Source: Pseudomonadota bacterium (GTDB lineage: Bacteria > Desulfobacterota > Desulfobulbia > Desulfobulbales > Desulfocapsaceae). From it: a stretch of DNA of 64,000 nt. Location of the stretch: NCBI GenBank assembly GCA_018817385.1, contig JAHIUA010000021.1:1-64000 (forward strand). Reading direction: 5' to 3'. The position numbers and the translations under genes were made by a program. The notes under the pieces were generated by a model. That model had not been told where the DNA came from and did no database searches. It was given only the letters and a program-made list of their open reading frames with translations. Shown here piece by piece: positions 45,663 through 56,036 of the stretch. Numbering within the stretch: position 1 is the first letter of the stretch; each line of letters starts with the position of its first letter.

Positions 45663-46166
45663 ATGAAAAAGAAGATGGAGAAGGTCCTCAATAATCAGGT
45701 CAATGCAGAATTATATTCCAGTTACCTCTATTTGGCCATGGAGTCTTACTTTCAGTCAATCAGTCTCTCCGGCTTTGCTATCTGGATGCGTGGTCAGGTG
45801 CAGGAAGAGATGTTTCATGGTATGAAAATTTATGATTACGTCCACGAGCGGGGCGGCAGAGTCCAGTTTGAGGCCATTGCCAAACCGGAGACGCAGTGGG
45901 AATCACCCTTGGCTGCCTTTGAACATATCCTGGCCCATGAGGAGAAGGTAACGCAGATGATCAACGACCTTATTGATGTCGCTCTTGATATTCGTGATCA
46001 TGCGGCCAAGGCCTTTCTCGACTGGTTTATCATGGAGCAGGTTGAGGAAGAGGCTACTGTTGGTGAGATTGTCAATCGTCTTCGTCTCATAGGCGATGAT
46101 TCCAGTGGCTTGCTTCTCCTTGACACGGAGCTGGCCAAGCGAGTCTTTACCTTGCCGCAAAAGTGA
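45663..46166 (+). CDS. ftnA: Non-haem ferritin (FtnA type)
   Basis: The 167-residue iron-storage protein shows NNQVNAELYSSYLYLAME with the ferroxidase Glu-17-like residue, QVQEEMFHGMKIYDYVHERGG with the Glu-Glu-x-x-His ligands, and EQVEEEATV on helix D. It oxidises Fe(II) and stores iron in a 24-mer shell. The ATG at 45663 matches the family start. No haem-binding Met as in bacterioferritin is evident. It is monocistronic. Confidence 0.93.
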   Translation: MKKKMEKVLNNQVNAELYSSYLYLAMESYFQSISLSGFAIWMRGQVQEEMFHGMKIYDYVHERGGRVQFEAIAKPETQWESPLAAFEHILAHEEKVTQMINDLIDVALDIRDHAAKAFLDWFIMEQVEEEATVGEIVNRLRLIGDDSSGLLLLDTELAKRVFTLPQK

Positions 46167-46454
46167 TGGCGTAGTATCGGTTCTTCATCTGCACTCGACT
46201 GTTCGTCGTTTTTGCGCACTGGCATGGAGCTGTGATGGGGGGCTCCTTACTCCAAAAGGAGATACCATGGAGAGGAAATCTTTCGCATTGTTGCCCTTCT
46301 CCTTCCTACTCTTTGAGAATCGAACTGGTTACCACTCTCTCAAATGGGATCCGCTGATACCCTACAGCTGGAGTAGAGAGTATGATCTTGTTTTCTTCTC
46401 ATGAGTGCTTACTATTTTTCTCCATCTTGATTTTCGTTAAGGAGGAGGCCGCAG

Positions 46455-47159
46455 ATGAATAGAAAGATAAAAAAACAGGTCCTGACCGTTCTGGCGGGCA
46501 GTGATCTGGAGGAGATACGTCGGGAACTTGGCAAGTATGATGAACATGGCTTGGTCAATCCTCTTTTTTCTGCCCTGCTTCGGCCTGAGGAGATGCTGCG
46601 CTGGCATACGGTTACCCTGTTCGGCGAGGTGGTATCACGTCTCGCAGAGAAGGATATGGAGGCAGCACGTATCGTTATGCGCCGTTTTCTCTGGAGTCTT
46701 AATGACGAATCGGGTGGTATTGGCTGGGGATCACCCGAGGCCATGGCCGAGGCAATGGTTCATCACAACAGGTTGTGTGCTGAATATCTGCATATGCTGA
46801 TCTCCTATATGCTTCCAGATGGGGCGCTGGAGCATCAGGACGGGAATTACCTTGAGTTACCTGAGTTGCAGCGGGGACTGCTCTGGGGGATTGGCAGACT
46901 GGCTGAAAAACGTGCGGCCTTGTTGAGAGAAAAGGAGGTTGTTCCAAGCCTCCTCACCTACCTCTCCTCTCCAGATTCTGCAGTACGGGGATTGGCTGCT
47001 CGTGCCCTGGGCCTGCTCCAAGCCTTCCCGGCAGTGGAGGAATTAAAGCGGCTCTCAGGTGACAGAGGGCAAGTGAGAGTCTATCAAGAGGGAGTGGTGG
47101 TGCTTACCACCGTTACGGCACTGGCAGCAGAGGCCTTGGCCAGATTTGAAAACAGTTGA
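46455..47159 (+). CDS. DVU0298-like HEAT-repeat protein
   Basis: A 234-residue helical-repeat protein. The RPEEMLRWHTVTLFGEVV and LNDESGGIGWGSPEAMAEAM blocks are typical of the DVU0298 family found in sulfate reducers and relatives. A C-terminal HEAT-like pair (SPDSAVRGLAARALGLL) follows. It probably serves as a protein-binding scaffold. A GGAGG lies upstream of the ATG. Function unknown. Confidence 0.8.
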   Translation: MNRKIKKQVLTVLAGSDLEEIRRELGKYDEHGLVNPLFSALLRPEEMLRWHTVTLFGEVVSRLAEKDMEAARIVMRRFLWSLNDESGGIGWGSPEAMAEAMVHHNRLCAEYLHMLISYMLPDGALEHQDGNYLELPELQRGLLWGIGRLAEKRAALLREKEVVPSLLTYLSSPDSAVRGLAARALGLLQAFPAVEELKRLSGDRGQVRVYQEGVVVLTTVTALAAEALARFENS

Positions 47160-47347
47160 GCGGTGTTACTTGACCAGCGCAATCTTTTTGTTTTGCCGAC
47201 TCGGCAGGGAGGGGAACTCTCTTTCCGGGAGGCAAGAACAAGGTGAATTTCATCCGAGGGCCTGTCGTCACGCCTCTGGTAACCCCTTTTTTGCAATGTT
47301 TGTGCCCTTAGGGCAGAAGTTTTATAAAAGCGTATGACAGTGATACT

Positions 47348-48637
47348 ATGAGCGTAGAATCTAAGAAAGATCCCTTTTCCCATGTTGGTTTCCTCCAGTT
47401 TGAGATCGTGACGGCCGATATTCGCACGAATCTGGAACAGCTTAAAGTTGGCCTGAGAAGACTGAAACCGGTCCCTGGCAGCCTGATTGGCTTACCGGAA
47501 ATGTGGGCCACGGGATTTGTCTATGAGCAACTGGGCGTTCTGTGTCATGAGATACCGGCGCTCCTGGAAGAGTTGGAAGAACTTGCCGGCTCCTATGGTA
47601 TCGTTTTGGCGGGATCACTTCCTGACCAGAAGGTTGAAGGAGGTAAGGCGGCACTCTATAACACCCTCTTTTTCTCGGGGATTGGGGAGGCAGGTTCCCA
47701 TGGAATTTCCAAACAGCATCTTTTTTCTTTCTGGAAAGAGGATGTCTGGTTCCGGTCCGGCAGGAGGGCGAAACCGGTGAGCATAGATGGTAATGCTCTG
47801 GCTGGGGGCCTGGTCTGTTACGATCTCCGTTTTCCTGAGGCCGCCCAGCTTCAGTGCCGTCAAGGGGCGGATCTCCTTCTTATGTCTGCCCAGTGGCCTT
47901 TGGCCCGTATTGAACAGTGGAAGATCTTGCTCAAGGCACGGGCCATTGAAAATCAGGTTTTTATTGTCGCCGCCAATGCTTGCGGCAGGTGGGAAGGGTT
48001 GCAGATGGGTGGGCATTCCCTGGTTATTGCCCCGGATGGTGAAATTCTGGCAGAGGCAGGGGAGGAGACTGCTTCAGCTCTGGTTGCTCTCAACTGGGAA
48101 GTGGTGCGGGAATTGCGGGCTCGCTTTAATACGGTAGCTCCGACGCCCTGGTCTGGCGAAGATGGGGACAAAATAGTTTCATTGGACACTCTGGCCAAGG
48201 TGGTGGCCAACCGAAAAAGGGTGGGGCAAAAGATTGTCTTCACCAATGGTTGTTTTGATATTCTTCACGCCGGACATGTGGACTACCTGGAGAAGGCTCG
48301 TCGGCAGGGAGATTATCTGATTCTTGGTTTGAATGACGACCAATCCATCCGTTCCCTTAAGGGAGCTGGCCGGCCAATCAATGAAGAGTCAAAAAGGGCA
48401 AGGGTTTTGGCGGCCTTGGGTTGCGTGGATGCCGTGGTCCTCTTTGCTGAAGACACCCCGCTGAACCTGATTACCAGGTTGCGCCCCCATGTTTTAGTCA
48501 AGGGGGCAGACTGGAATGAGGATGAGATCGCTGGTGCCGCCGAGGTCAAGGCCAATGGTGGCCGGGTGGAGCGGATACCCTTTGTCAGCCAGGCCTCAAC
48601 CACTGGAATTATCGACCAGATCAAGTCCGGCACCTGA
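47348..48637 (+). CDS. Nitrilase-superfamily / RfaE2 nucleotidyltransferase fusion
   Basis: The 429-residue protein joins two enzymes. Residues about 10-260 form a nitrilase-fold amidase with catalytic Glu in GLPEMWATGF, Lys in SKQHLFSFW and Cys in GGLVCYDLRFPEAA, most like omega-amidase/YafV proteins. Residues about 285-429 are an RfaE domain II/HldE-C nucleotidyltransferase with the TNGCFDILHAGHVDYLEKAR signature and VKGADWNEDEIAG, the family that makes ADP-heptose for lipopolysaccharide. Both active sites look intact. No stop or frameshift joins them; the linker is about 25 residues. The combination is unusual and its joint purpose is not evident. Confidence 0.88.
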   Translation: MSVESKKDPFSHVGFLQFEIVTADIRTNLEQLKVGLRRLKPVPGSLIGLPEMWATGFVYEQLGVLCHEIPALLEELEELAGSYGIVLAGSLPDQKVEGGKAALYNTLFFSGIGEAGSHGISKQHLFSFWKEDVWFRSGRRAKPVSIDGNALAGGLVCYDLRFPEAAQLQCRQGADLLLMSAQWPLARIEQWKILLKARAIENQVFIVAANACGRWEGLQMGGHSLVIAPDGEILAEAGEETASALVALNWEVVRELRARFNTVAPTPWSGEDGDKIVSLDTLAKVVANRKRVGQKIVFTNGCFDILHAGHVDYLEKARRQGDYLILGLNDDQSIRSLKGAGRPINEESKRARVLAALGCVDAVVLFAEDTPLNLITRLRPHVLVKGADWNEDEIAGAAEVKANGGRVERIPFVSQASTTGIIDQIKSGT

Positions 48638-48698
48638 ACTGCGGCTGCCCCAAGCCCGGGGAGGACCTCTGGGATGGCTTTGGCTTGCCGGGGCGGCG

Positions 48699-50933
48699 TT
48701 ACACCCTGTAGCGCTCGACCAGTTGGCGCAGCCGCGATGCCAGACTGGAGAGATCCTCGGCGCTGATATTTACCTTGTTGCCGTTGGTGGAGATCTCCCC
48801 CGCGATTCTACTTACCTCTGCAATGTCTCTTGCCGTCTCGCCCGCCACCGTTGAACTCTGAGCCATGTTTTCGTTGACTTCCGCCATACCTTGAGAGGCT
48901 TCGGCAATATTTCCTGCGACTTCATGGGTGGTGGCAGTTTGTTCCTGCATGGAAATGGCAATCAAGGAAACAATCTCATCCACCTCTTCCACCACTGATG
49001 CCACGTCTTTTATTTCTTTCACCGTCGTGCCTGTGGACTTCTGGATGTCGTCAATGTGCTGTCTGATCTCATGGGTGGCGGCCGAGGTCTGTTTGGCCAG
49101 TTCCTTGATCTCGTTGGCAACCACGGCAAATCCCTTTCCGGCTTCCCCTGCCCGAGCTGCCTCAATGGTGGCATTCAGGGCCAACAGGTTGGTCTGGTCA
49201 GAAATCTCGTTGATGGTCTCAGTGACTTTGTTTATTTCCAACATGTCGCGGCCAAGTTTTTCGATCATCTGTGAGGAATGGTTGATGCGCTTGGCTGCAT
49301 TGTGAGAAATCTCCTGTCCTTTTCCGGTCTGCTGGGCGATGGAATCGGCAGTGGCGTTCATCTCTTCCACGGCAGCTGCCATCATATTGACACTGTTGGT
49401 AGCTGTTTCGCTGGCCATGGTCACCGAGGCCATGCTGACACTCATCTCTTCGGCAGCGGCAGCAACACTGTTGGCCTTCTGGGAGGAGAGGTCCGCGCCC
49501 TCTGACATCTGATGGGCAATGGAGGAGAGTTCGTTGGAAGAGGACGAAAGGTGGACGATTCCGTCTGATATTTCTTTGAACATCTCCCGGATTCCAGTAA
49601 CCATGCTGTTCAGTGCCTCTCCCAGGATTCCTATCTCATCATGACGTTGGATGTCGAGTGTGGTGGTGAAATCTCCCTGGGACATGGTCTTGGCAAAGTT
49701 GACCCCACGTCTCAGTTCTGCGACTATGGAGCGGATGGTAAAAAAGGCGATCGTCCCCGAGGAAAAGACCACACAGAGGCCGATAGCAATGGCAATCATC
49801 CCCATGTTTTTGGCCTTTGCCGTGGTGGTCTCGATCTGGCTTTCCTTGGCCTGGCTGGCTTGGGCCATGATCTCGCTGACCAGTGGCTCCACCTTGCCTG
49901 CTGCTTCATTCATGACCTCGAGGGCGGTCTGTATCTTCCTGTCATTGGCTATAAGAGCCGAAAAGGTCTCTTGGTAGGCAGTAAGATCCGTGTCAATGGA
50001 CTTGATGTATTGAGGAGCAGTATTGGAATCAGCAAAGGTGTCCTGGATGGTCTCGGCCGCCTCCAGGGTGGCGATGCCATATTTTTCAAGACGGGTAAGG
50101 ATATAATTTTTTTCAGTCAGCCTCAAAATCAGGAGCTGGATGCGGGCATTAGGGACGTAGAGCAGACTCAAGGCCTTTTCCACCTCTACGGCACTGGCCT
50201 GCATCTTCTGGAGGCTGGTTTCATCGGCCAGGGAGTCGTATTCTGTAACCGCTTCCTGGTAGGCACTGAGCTTCTCTATCTGTTTATCGTAAAGCTCCTC
50301 ATCATCTTCCAGCAAGTTCAGTGATGCTTCATAGGTATCAATTGCCTGCATCAGTTTTACTTTATGGCGATCGGAATTGGTGCGAACATATTCCTTTTCA
50401 AAACGACGCATTTGGAGGAGGGCAAGGTAGCAGTCACTGATCTGATGCTTTCTCAGGTTCTGAGAAACTTGCAGGGCCAGGGCCTTGAATTTGCCCTGGA
50501 GGCCAGAGTCGCCGTCTAAGCCATTTTTGACTTGGGCGGCAACAAGGTCTTTAAATGCCTGTTCGTAAATAGATACCTGGCTCAGGATTTCTCCGGCCAG
50601 GTCTTCTGTGCCGGCGCTGTTTTTTTTTGCCAGCTCAATGATGACCCTGGCCGCGTTTTGCAGTTCTTCAACCGTATCGAGGAGCTGATTTTCGAAGGAT
50701 CGATCTTTGCTGAGCAGGAACTCTTTTTCCAGGCGTCTGGCGTGTTTCATGTCACCGTCTACGCTTGTGGCATGAAAGGCGATGGCGATCTCAGTATCAA
50801 TAAGGGTTCTGAAGGCCTCTGTCGTCTGGGTAGCGGTCCGTTGGTAAAAGAGAAGGACCAGGATAAAAGAGACAAAGGCTGCGCCAAAGAGAAGGCCGAA
50901 TTTTGCTGACAGGTTCAGGTCGGACCATTTCAT
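48699..50933 (-). CDS. Methyl-accepting chemotaxis protein with HBM-type sensor
   Basis: A 744-residue chemoreceptor. TM1 is at about 12-29, a long all-helical periplasmic domain (about 35-370) resembles the helical bimodular (HBM) sensor, and TM2 is at about 380-402. A HAMP domain follows (about 405-455), then the cytoplasmic signalling domain with hairpin tip [21 protein letters not shown]. Typical ligands of HBM receptors are carboxylic acids, but this one's is unknown. No che genes are adjacent. Confidence 0.92.
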   Translation of the reverse strand: MKWSDLNLSAKFGLLFGAAFVSFILVLLFYQRTATQTTEAFRTLIDTEIAIAFHATSVDGDMKHARRLEKEFLLSKDRSFENQLLDTVEELQNAARVIIELAKKNSAGTEDLAGEILSQVSIYEQAFKDLVAAQVKNGLDGDSGLQGKFKALALQVSQNLRKHQISDCYLALLQMRRFEKEYVRTNSDRHKVKLMQAIDTYEASLNLLEDDEELYDKQIEKLSAYQEAVTEYDSLADETSLQKMQASAVEVEKALSLLYVPNARIQLLILRLTEKNYILTRLEKYGIATLEAAETIQDTFADSNTAPQYIKSIDTDLTAYQETFSALIANDRKIQTALEVMNEAAGKVEPLVSEIMAQASQAKESQIETTTAKAKNMGMIAIAIGLCVVFSSGTIAFFTIRSIVAELRRGVNFAKTMSQGDFTTTLDIQRHDEIGILGEALNSMVTGIREMFKEISDGIVHLSSSSNELSSIAHQMSEGADLSSQKANSVAAAAEEMSVSMASVTMASETATNSVNMMAAAVEEMNATADSIAQQTGKGQEISHNAAKRINHSSQMIEKLGRDMLEINKVTETINEISDQTNLLALNATIEAARAGEAGKGFAVVANEIKELAKQTSAATHEIRQHIDDIQKSTGTTVKEIKDVASVVEEVDEIVSLIAISMQEQTATTHEVAGNIAEASQGMAEVNENMAQSSTVAGETARDIAEVSRIAGEISTNGNKVNISAEDLSSLASRLRQLVERYRV

Positions 50934-50980
50934 ATTTTTTCGTTACCTAGTGCTTGCAACTAGCCAGGGGGACGGTTTAT

Positions 50981-52021
50981 TTATTCGGTTTCAACGGCCT
51001 CAGTTTCACTTGGGAGCGGAATCCCTAAGCCGAATCCCAAGCGAACTTTCTGGTCTATCTCGCTACACATTTCCGGGTGATCACTGAGGAAGCGCTTGGC
51101 ATTCTCTCGTCCCTGCCCGATTCGTTCGTCAAGATACGAGTACCAAGATCCACTTTTGTCGACAATGTCCTGTTCGACGGCAAGATCGAGGATATCTCCT
51201 GTCTTGGAGATGCCTTCACCGTAAATAATGTCAAATTCTGCAACCTTAAAAGGGGGGGCAACCTTGTTCTTGACCACCTTGACCTTGGTTCTGTTGCCGA
51301 TCACCTCCTGGCCATCTTTGATGGCAGCAATCCTGCGAATGTCCAGGCGCAAGGAAGAATAGAATTTCAGCGCATTACCGCCGGTGGTGGTCTCGGGATT
51401 GCCGAACATTACTCCGATTTTCATTCTGATCTGATTGATAAAAATCAGCACGGTATTGCTGCGATTCAGGACCCCGGTGAATTTGCGCATCGCCTGAGAC
51501 ATCAGGCGGGCCTGGAGTCCCATGTGGGAATCCCCCACATTACCGTCTATTTCGGCCTTGGGAGTCAGAGCAGCCACAGAGTCAATGACAATGACATCCA
51601 CTCCACCTGAGCGAATGAGGATCTCGGCAATTTCCAAGGCCTGTTCACCAAAATCAGGCTGAGAGACAAGGAGGTTGTCGGTGTCAACCCCCAGGCGTTT
51701 GGCGTAGGCGGTGTCCAGGGCATGCTCGGCATCGATAAAAGCGGCTGTGCCGCCGTTTTTCTGGGCCTCAGCCACCACATGCAGGGCGAGGGTGGTTTTA
51801 CCCGAAGATTCAGGACCGTAGATTTCTGCAACCCTCCCCTTGGGAAAACCGCCGACTCCCAGGGCAATATCCAGGCTCAGGGAGCCTGTGGAAATAACCG
51901 GAATCTTTTCCAACGCCTGGGTGCCGAGGCGCATGATAGACCCCTTGCCGAACTGGCGTTGGATCTGGCTGATAGCATTGTCTACACTGCCTGTCTTATC
52001 TTTTGCTGCTGTTGTTGCCAT
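50981..52021 (-). CDS. recA: Recombinase RecA
   Basis: The 346-residue DNA strand-exchange ATPase and SOS co-protease shows Walker [14 protein letters not shown] (about 70-82), [18 protein letters not shown], Walker [13 protein letters not shown], and loop L2 around [20 protein letters not shown]. The C-terminus is acidic as usual. ATG follows AAGGAGCACAGAT. cinA lies 207 bases upstream in the same direction, a common pairing, with its own leader between. I could not place a LexA box by eye. No recX follows. Confidence 0.98.
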   Translation of the reverse strand: MATTAAKDKTGSVDNAISQIQRQFGKGSIMRLGTQALEKIPVISTGSLSLDIALGVGGFPKGRVAEIYGPESSGKTTLALHVVAEAQKNGGTAAFIDAEHALDTAYAKRLGVDTDNLLVSQPDFGEQALEIAEILIRSGGVDVIVIDSVAALTPKAEIDGNVGDSHMGLQARLMSQAMRKFTGVLNRSNTVLIFINQIRMKIGVMFGNPETTTGGNALKFYSSLRLDIRRIAAIKDGQEVIGNRTKVKVVKNKVAPPFKVAEFDIIYGEGISKTGDILDLAVEQDIVDKSGSWYSYLDERIGQGRENAKRFLSDHPEMCSEIDQKVRLGFGLGIPLPSETEAVETE

Positions 52022-52228
52022 ATCTGTGCTCCTTGTGAGTGTTACTGGTTTGGTATATTGGTTATTAAGCGATTGGGGTAGAGGAGAGTTTGCTGAGAAA
52101 TCCCTCGTCCTCTTGGATGGCCGCAGATTCGACTAGTGTTACCCGAATGTTTTCTGGAGAGGTATCTTGGTCATCTGGGTCAGATCGCTTGGAGCACCTG
52201 AATCTACTGAGTCCTACACGGTAGTAGG

Positions 52229-53464
52229 CTATGTTAACAGATATCTGCGTAGAAGATCAAGTGCTGTTTGGGCTGTCATGCGTTGAATTTCATAGCGAGT
52301 ACCGGGCAAGAGAAAACGGTGGACCCGAGTCTCTTTTGCGTCGGCCATTCCCACAAAAACTGTTCCCACCGGTTTATCTTCACTACCACCGTCAGGACCG
52401 GCAATTCCGGTGATAGAAAGGGCGATGTCCGCCCCGCTTTTTTCCCGCATTCCGGCAGCCATGGCCTTTGCTGCTTCCCGGCTCACTGCGCCGTATTCCT
52501 GGAGCAGTCTTTCACTGACCCCGAGAAGGTCAGTTTTCATGGAGTTGGCATAGGAGGTGACTCCTCCCAGGTAGTACGCTGAACTCCCGGCAACGGAGGT
52601 CAAAAGGTGACTGATCAGTCCACCGGTGCAGGATTCGGCAACTGCCAGTTGTTTTCCGTTTTGCTGGAGCAGGACACCAACAACTGACTCCATGCTCTCA
52701 TCATCCTTACCATAAATGGCTAGGCCCATTTTTTCTTCGACGAGGGTACAGGTTGCAGTAAAAATCTTCTCCATTGCCTCAGTATCACTGCCACGTACTG
52801 TCATGCTGAGATGGACATTGGGAAAGACCGGATAGTAGCCGATTTCCACCGCCTTGTTGAGTTGAAGGCTTTTTGTTTCCTGATTGACTTCCATCTCGCT
52901 CTTGCCAAAAATCTTGTAGACTCGCTGGTAGACTGCCAGTTGTCGGTCTTTGTACCAGGTGGTCAGGCGGGGGAGAACCTGATCTATGAGCAGGGTCTGC
53001 ATCTGATGGGGGATGCCGGGAAGAAAGAAAATGGGTTTGTCGTCATGGATAAGCTGGAAGCCGGACATCTTTGAGTTCGGATTCAGCGTCTCTGCTCCCT
53101 GGGGGAGCCAGGCAAGTTTTTCCAAAGGGCTGACAACGGGTCCCGAAACCGTCTGGAGGTGGGTTCTGATCTGATAGAGGAGGGTAAGGTTAGGCATGGT
53201 CGGCCGGTTAAGGGCCTCGGATACCGCCTCGGTGGTGAGGTCGTCATCGGTGGGGCCGAGGCCGCCGGTGACCAGAACAAAGTCTACACGACTCAGGGCT
53301 CGTTTCAAGGCTTCACCGATCAGCGTTGGAGTGTCGCCAATGGTGTGCATGGCATAAATATCAAATCCTGCTTCAAAGAGGTGGTGGGCGGCAAAGCCGC
53401 TTGTGGTGTTGGCGATTCTCCCTGATGTGAGTTCGTTTCCGATGGCGATGATCTCTCCGCGCAT
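52229..53464 (-). CDS. cinA: CinA family protein (competence/damage-inducible protein A)
   Basis: The 411-residue protein has an N-terminal MoaB/MptBD-like domain ([32 protein letters not shown]) and a C-terminal nicotinamide-nucleotide amidase (PncC) domain from about 255 ([31 protein letters not shown]). It hydrolyses ADP-ribose and deamidates NMN in NAD recycling. It starts two bases after mtaB stops, and recA follows downstream. Confidence 0.95.
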   Translation of the reverse strand: MRGEIIAIGNELTSGRIANTTSGFAAHHLFEAGFDIYAMHTIGDTPTLIGEALKRALSRVDFVLVTGGLGPTDDDLTTEAVSEALNRPTMPNLTLLYQIRTHLQTVSGPVVSPLEKLAWLPQGAETLNPNSKMSGFQLIHDDKPIFFLPGIPHQMQTLLIDQVLPRLTTWYKDRQLAVYQRVYKIFGKSEMEVNQETKSLQLNKAVEIGYYPVFPNVHLSMTVRGSDTEAMEKIFTATCTLVEEKMGLAIYGKDDESMESVVGVLLQQNGKQLAVAESCTGGLISHLLTSVAGSSAYYLGGVTSYANSMKTDLLGVSERLLQEYGAVSREAAKAMAAGMREKSGADIALSITGIAGPDGGSEDKPVGTVFVGMADAKETRVHRFLLPGTRYEIQRMTAQTALDLLRRYLLT

Positions 53465-53466
53465 GA

Positions 53467-54771
53467 TTATGTATACCTCCCCATAACAGTGGTGTCGGCA
53501 ATCCGTTCCAGATGGATGGGAATAATCTTGCCCATCAAATTGGTTTCACCGGGGAAGGCCACAGGGATGTAATTGTCGCTAAAGCCGGTGAGCATCCCCT
53601 CACGATTTCGTTTGTGTTCTACAAGCACTGGTCGTTTTGTTTCCAGGTAACGGGTGTAAAAGGCTGTCTTTTTTTCTTCTCCCAGGAGTCGGAGTTCCGC
53701 CACCCGCTCTTCACGCACAGCCTTGGGAACCTGGTTTTTGTAGGTGGCTGCCGGGGTACCCGGGCGACTGGAGTAAGGAAAGACATGGAAGTAGGTAGCG
53801 TCAAGCTCTGTGAGCAAGGCCCTGGAGTTGGCAAATTCCTCTGCTCCTTCTCCAGGAAATCCGGTGAGGATATCAATGCCGATGGCCGCGTCCGGGAAGG
53901 TGGCCCGGCATTTATTGACCACAGTACGAAAGGTTTCTCGGTCATAACCGCGATGCATGCGCCTGAGAATGGTGTCGTCTCCACTCTGGAGTGGGATGTG
54001 GAAGTGAGGCATGAAGTTCTGACAAATGCTCATGGCTCGGAGAAGTTTGTCAGAAATTTCCTGGGGTTCAATGGAACTGAGCCGGAAACGGATATCTGGG
54101 TGGGCCTGGCACAGGGTGAATATTAGATCTGCGATGTCGCTCTCTTCTTCCAGGTCGCGACCGTACATTCCTACATGGATGCCGGTGAGTATGATTTCTT
54201 TGTGCCCTGCCTGTTGAAAACGGTTCGCCTGGCTCATGATTTCGGCGAGATTCAGGCTGAGGCTGGGACCGCGGGTGTAGGGAACGATACAGTAGGTACA
54301 GAAGTTGTTGCAGCCGTCCTGAACGCGCAGATAGGCACGGGTACGGTTGCCGAATCTGCGCATGGGCAGGTGACAGATTTCTTTCTTCTTGAGGATTTTT
54401 CCCATGAGCATGGTCAGGTCGCAGTCACTCTCTCTCAGGGCAGCTTCCACCAGCAGGTGTTTGTTGCCATTCCCGACGATACAGACAGGGGGCTCCACCA
54501 TTTCTGCCAGTTCATTGGCAGCCATCTGGGCATAACAGCCGGTGATGACGATCTTTGCCTGTGGATGGCGGCGTATGAGCCTGCGCACAGTCTGTCGGGA
54601 CTGGGAGCCAGCCTTAGACGTGACTGCACAGGTGTTGATGACTACGATATCGGCATCTTCACCTTTTTCAGCCATGCGACAGCCGGATTCTTCAAAGGAG
54701 CAGAGAAAGGAGGCGGATTCATACTGGTTTACTTTGCAGCCCAGGGTATTGATAATGACTTTTTTCTTCAC
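53467..54771 (-). CDS. mtaB: tRNA t6A37 methylthiotransferase MtaB
   Basis: The 434-residue radical-SAM methylthiotransferase converts t6A37 to ms2t6A37 in ANN-decoding tRNAs. The N-terminal UPF0004 domain has Cys in NTLGCKVNQYES, VINTCAVTSKA and VITGCYAQM. The radical-SAM motif is CNNFCTYCIVPYTRG (CxxxCxxC). A TRAM domain lies at the C-terminus. The KVNQYES sequence marks the MtaB rather than MiaB subgroup. GTG start within a GTGA overlap with mnmA. Confidence 0.94.
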   Translation of the reverse strand: MKKKVIINTLGCKVNQYESASFLCSFEESGCRMAEKGEDADIVVINTCAVTSKAGSQSRQTVRRLIRRHPQAKIVITGCYAQMAANELAEMVEPPVCIVGNGNKHLLVEAALRESDCDLTMLMGKILKKKEICHLPMRRFGNRTRAYLRVQDGCNNFCTYCIVPYTRGPSLSLNLAEIMSQANRFQQAGHKEIILTGIHVGMYGRDLEEESDIADLIFTLCQAHPDIRFRLSSIEPQEISDKLLRAMSICQNFMPHFHIPLQSGDDTILRRMHRGYDRETFRTVVNKCRATFPDAAIGIDILTGFPGEGAEEFANSRALLTELDATYFHVFPYSSRPGTPAATYKNQVPKAVREERVAELRLLGEEKKTAFYTRYLETKRPVLVEHKRNREGMLTGFSDNYIPVAFPGETNLMGKIIPIHLERIADTTVMGRYT

Positions 54772-55865
54772 TGGATCTCACCGCTGCCGAGGATCAGGTC
54801 CTTATCGTAAATAACGGCGAACTGACCCGGGGTTACAGCTCTCTGTTTTTCGGGGAAGATGATACGGTAACGATTTTCCGAGAGTTGAGTTATTCGGGCC
54901 GGTGCTCCCTGGTGCCGATAGCGGATTCGAACCTGATACTCCCGGTCAGGACGGGGGGATCTGCCGCAGCTCCAGGAGACATCTGCTATGTCAATGGTAT
55001 CGTGAAAGAGATCCTCGTCTTTTCCGACAATGACCTGGTTGGCGGGGGCGTCAACGGCTACGACGTACCAGGGGGAAGTGTCGGAAATTCCCAGTCCCCT
55101 GCGCTGGCCGATGGTGTAGTTATAGATACCCTTGTGTCGTCCGAGGATGACGCCGTTTTGATTGACAATTTCTCCCTCAGTCTTATGAATTGACATCTGT
55201 TCTTCTAAAAAATGCCCCACGGAACTGGAGCCGAGAAAGCAGACATCCTGGCTCTCCTGGCCTCTGAATTCAGTGAACCCATGTCCTTCCACCAAGGTGT
55301 AGACCTCTTCCTTGTCCATTTCACCCAGAGGAAAGAGGGTCCGTGCCAGTTGTTTCTGGGTCAAGCGGGCAAGAAAGTAGGACTGGTCCTTGTTCTTGTC
55401 TTTTCCTTTCCCTAAGAGAAAACATCCCTCTTCTTCTCTGATCTGTGCATAGTGGCCGGTGGCCACATGCTCCATTCCCTGCTTGAGGATGGCGTCCATA
55501 AAAAGACCGAATTTTATTTCGCGATTACAGATCATGCAGGGGTTGGGGGTACGTCCGTTTTGATAGGAGGTGGCAAAATAGGTGAGAATCTTGTCCTTAA
55601 ACTGGGCCCGGAGGTCAATGACCTGGAGTGGAATGCCACATCGCTGGGTAACTTCCTTGACTCGTCTCAGTTGGGCGGAGAAGTCAGGCTGGGCCAGCTG
55701 CATGAAAAAACCGTACACCTGATACCGGTTTTGGAGAAGCAAGGCACAGGCCGTGGAATCCACACCTCCGCTCATGGCTATGCCGACAACTTTTTTTCCC
55801 ACCTGGCCTCTTGCTTGTGCTCGCTTGCCCTTGATATATTGGTCCGCTACTGTAAGACGTATCAT
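54768..55865 (-). CDS. mnmA: tRNA-specific 2-thiouridylase MnmA
   Basis: The 365-residue enzyme thiolates U34 of Lys, Glu and Gln tRNAs. It shows the PP-loop AMSGGVDSTACALLL (about 30-44), the catalytic first Cys in NPCMICNREIKFGLF, the tRNA-binding DQSYFLARL, and the second Cys in GQESQDVCFLG. The N-terminus is about 20 residues longer than usual before the PP-loop strand; a shorter start is possible. It is the first gene of the mnmA-mtaB-cinA run. Confidence 0.94.
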   Translation of the reverse strand: MIRLTVADQYIKGKRAQARGQVGKKVVGIAMSGGVDSTACALLLQNRYQVYGFFMQLAQPDFSAQLRRVKEVTQRCGIPLQVIDLRAQFKDKILTYFATSYQNGRTPNPCMICNREIKFGLFMDAILKQGMEHVATGHYAQIREEEGCFLLGKGKDKNKDQSYFLARLTQKQLARTLFPLGEMDKEEVYTLVEGHGFTEFRGQESQDVCFLGSSSVGHFLEEQMSIHKTEGEIVNQNGVILGRHKGIYNYTIGQRRGLGISDTSPWYVVAVDAPANQVIVGKDEDLFHDTIDIADVSWSCGRSPRPDREYQVRIRYRHQGAPARITQLSENRYRIIFPEKQRAVTPGQFAVIYDKDLILGSGEIQ

Positions 55866-56036
55866 TTTTCAATGACTGGTGGGAGAACAGTCAAAAATAG
55901 CTTTTGCTTAAAGCTTGCTAAACCCAACAAAATGACGATAATGTGGGTTTCGTACCTTCGCCCCAAAGCCTACCAGAGATCTCGTTGTGACCATTCATTG
56001 AGAACTTACAAAAATAACGATTGATAATAGCGTACA

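Noticed and set aside
46316-46340. GAATCGAACTGGTTACC as part of a tRNA T-arm
   Set aside because: No acceptor or anticodon stems can be drawn around it.
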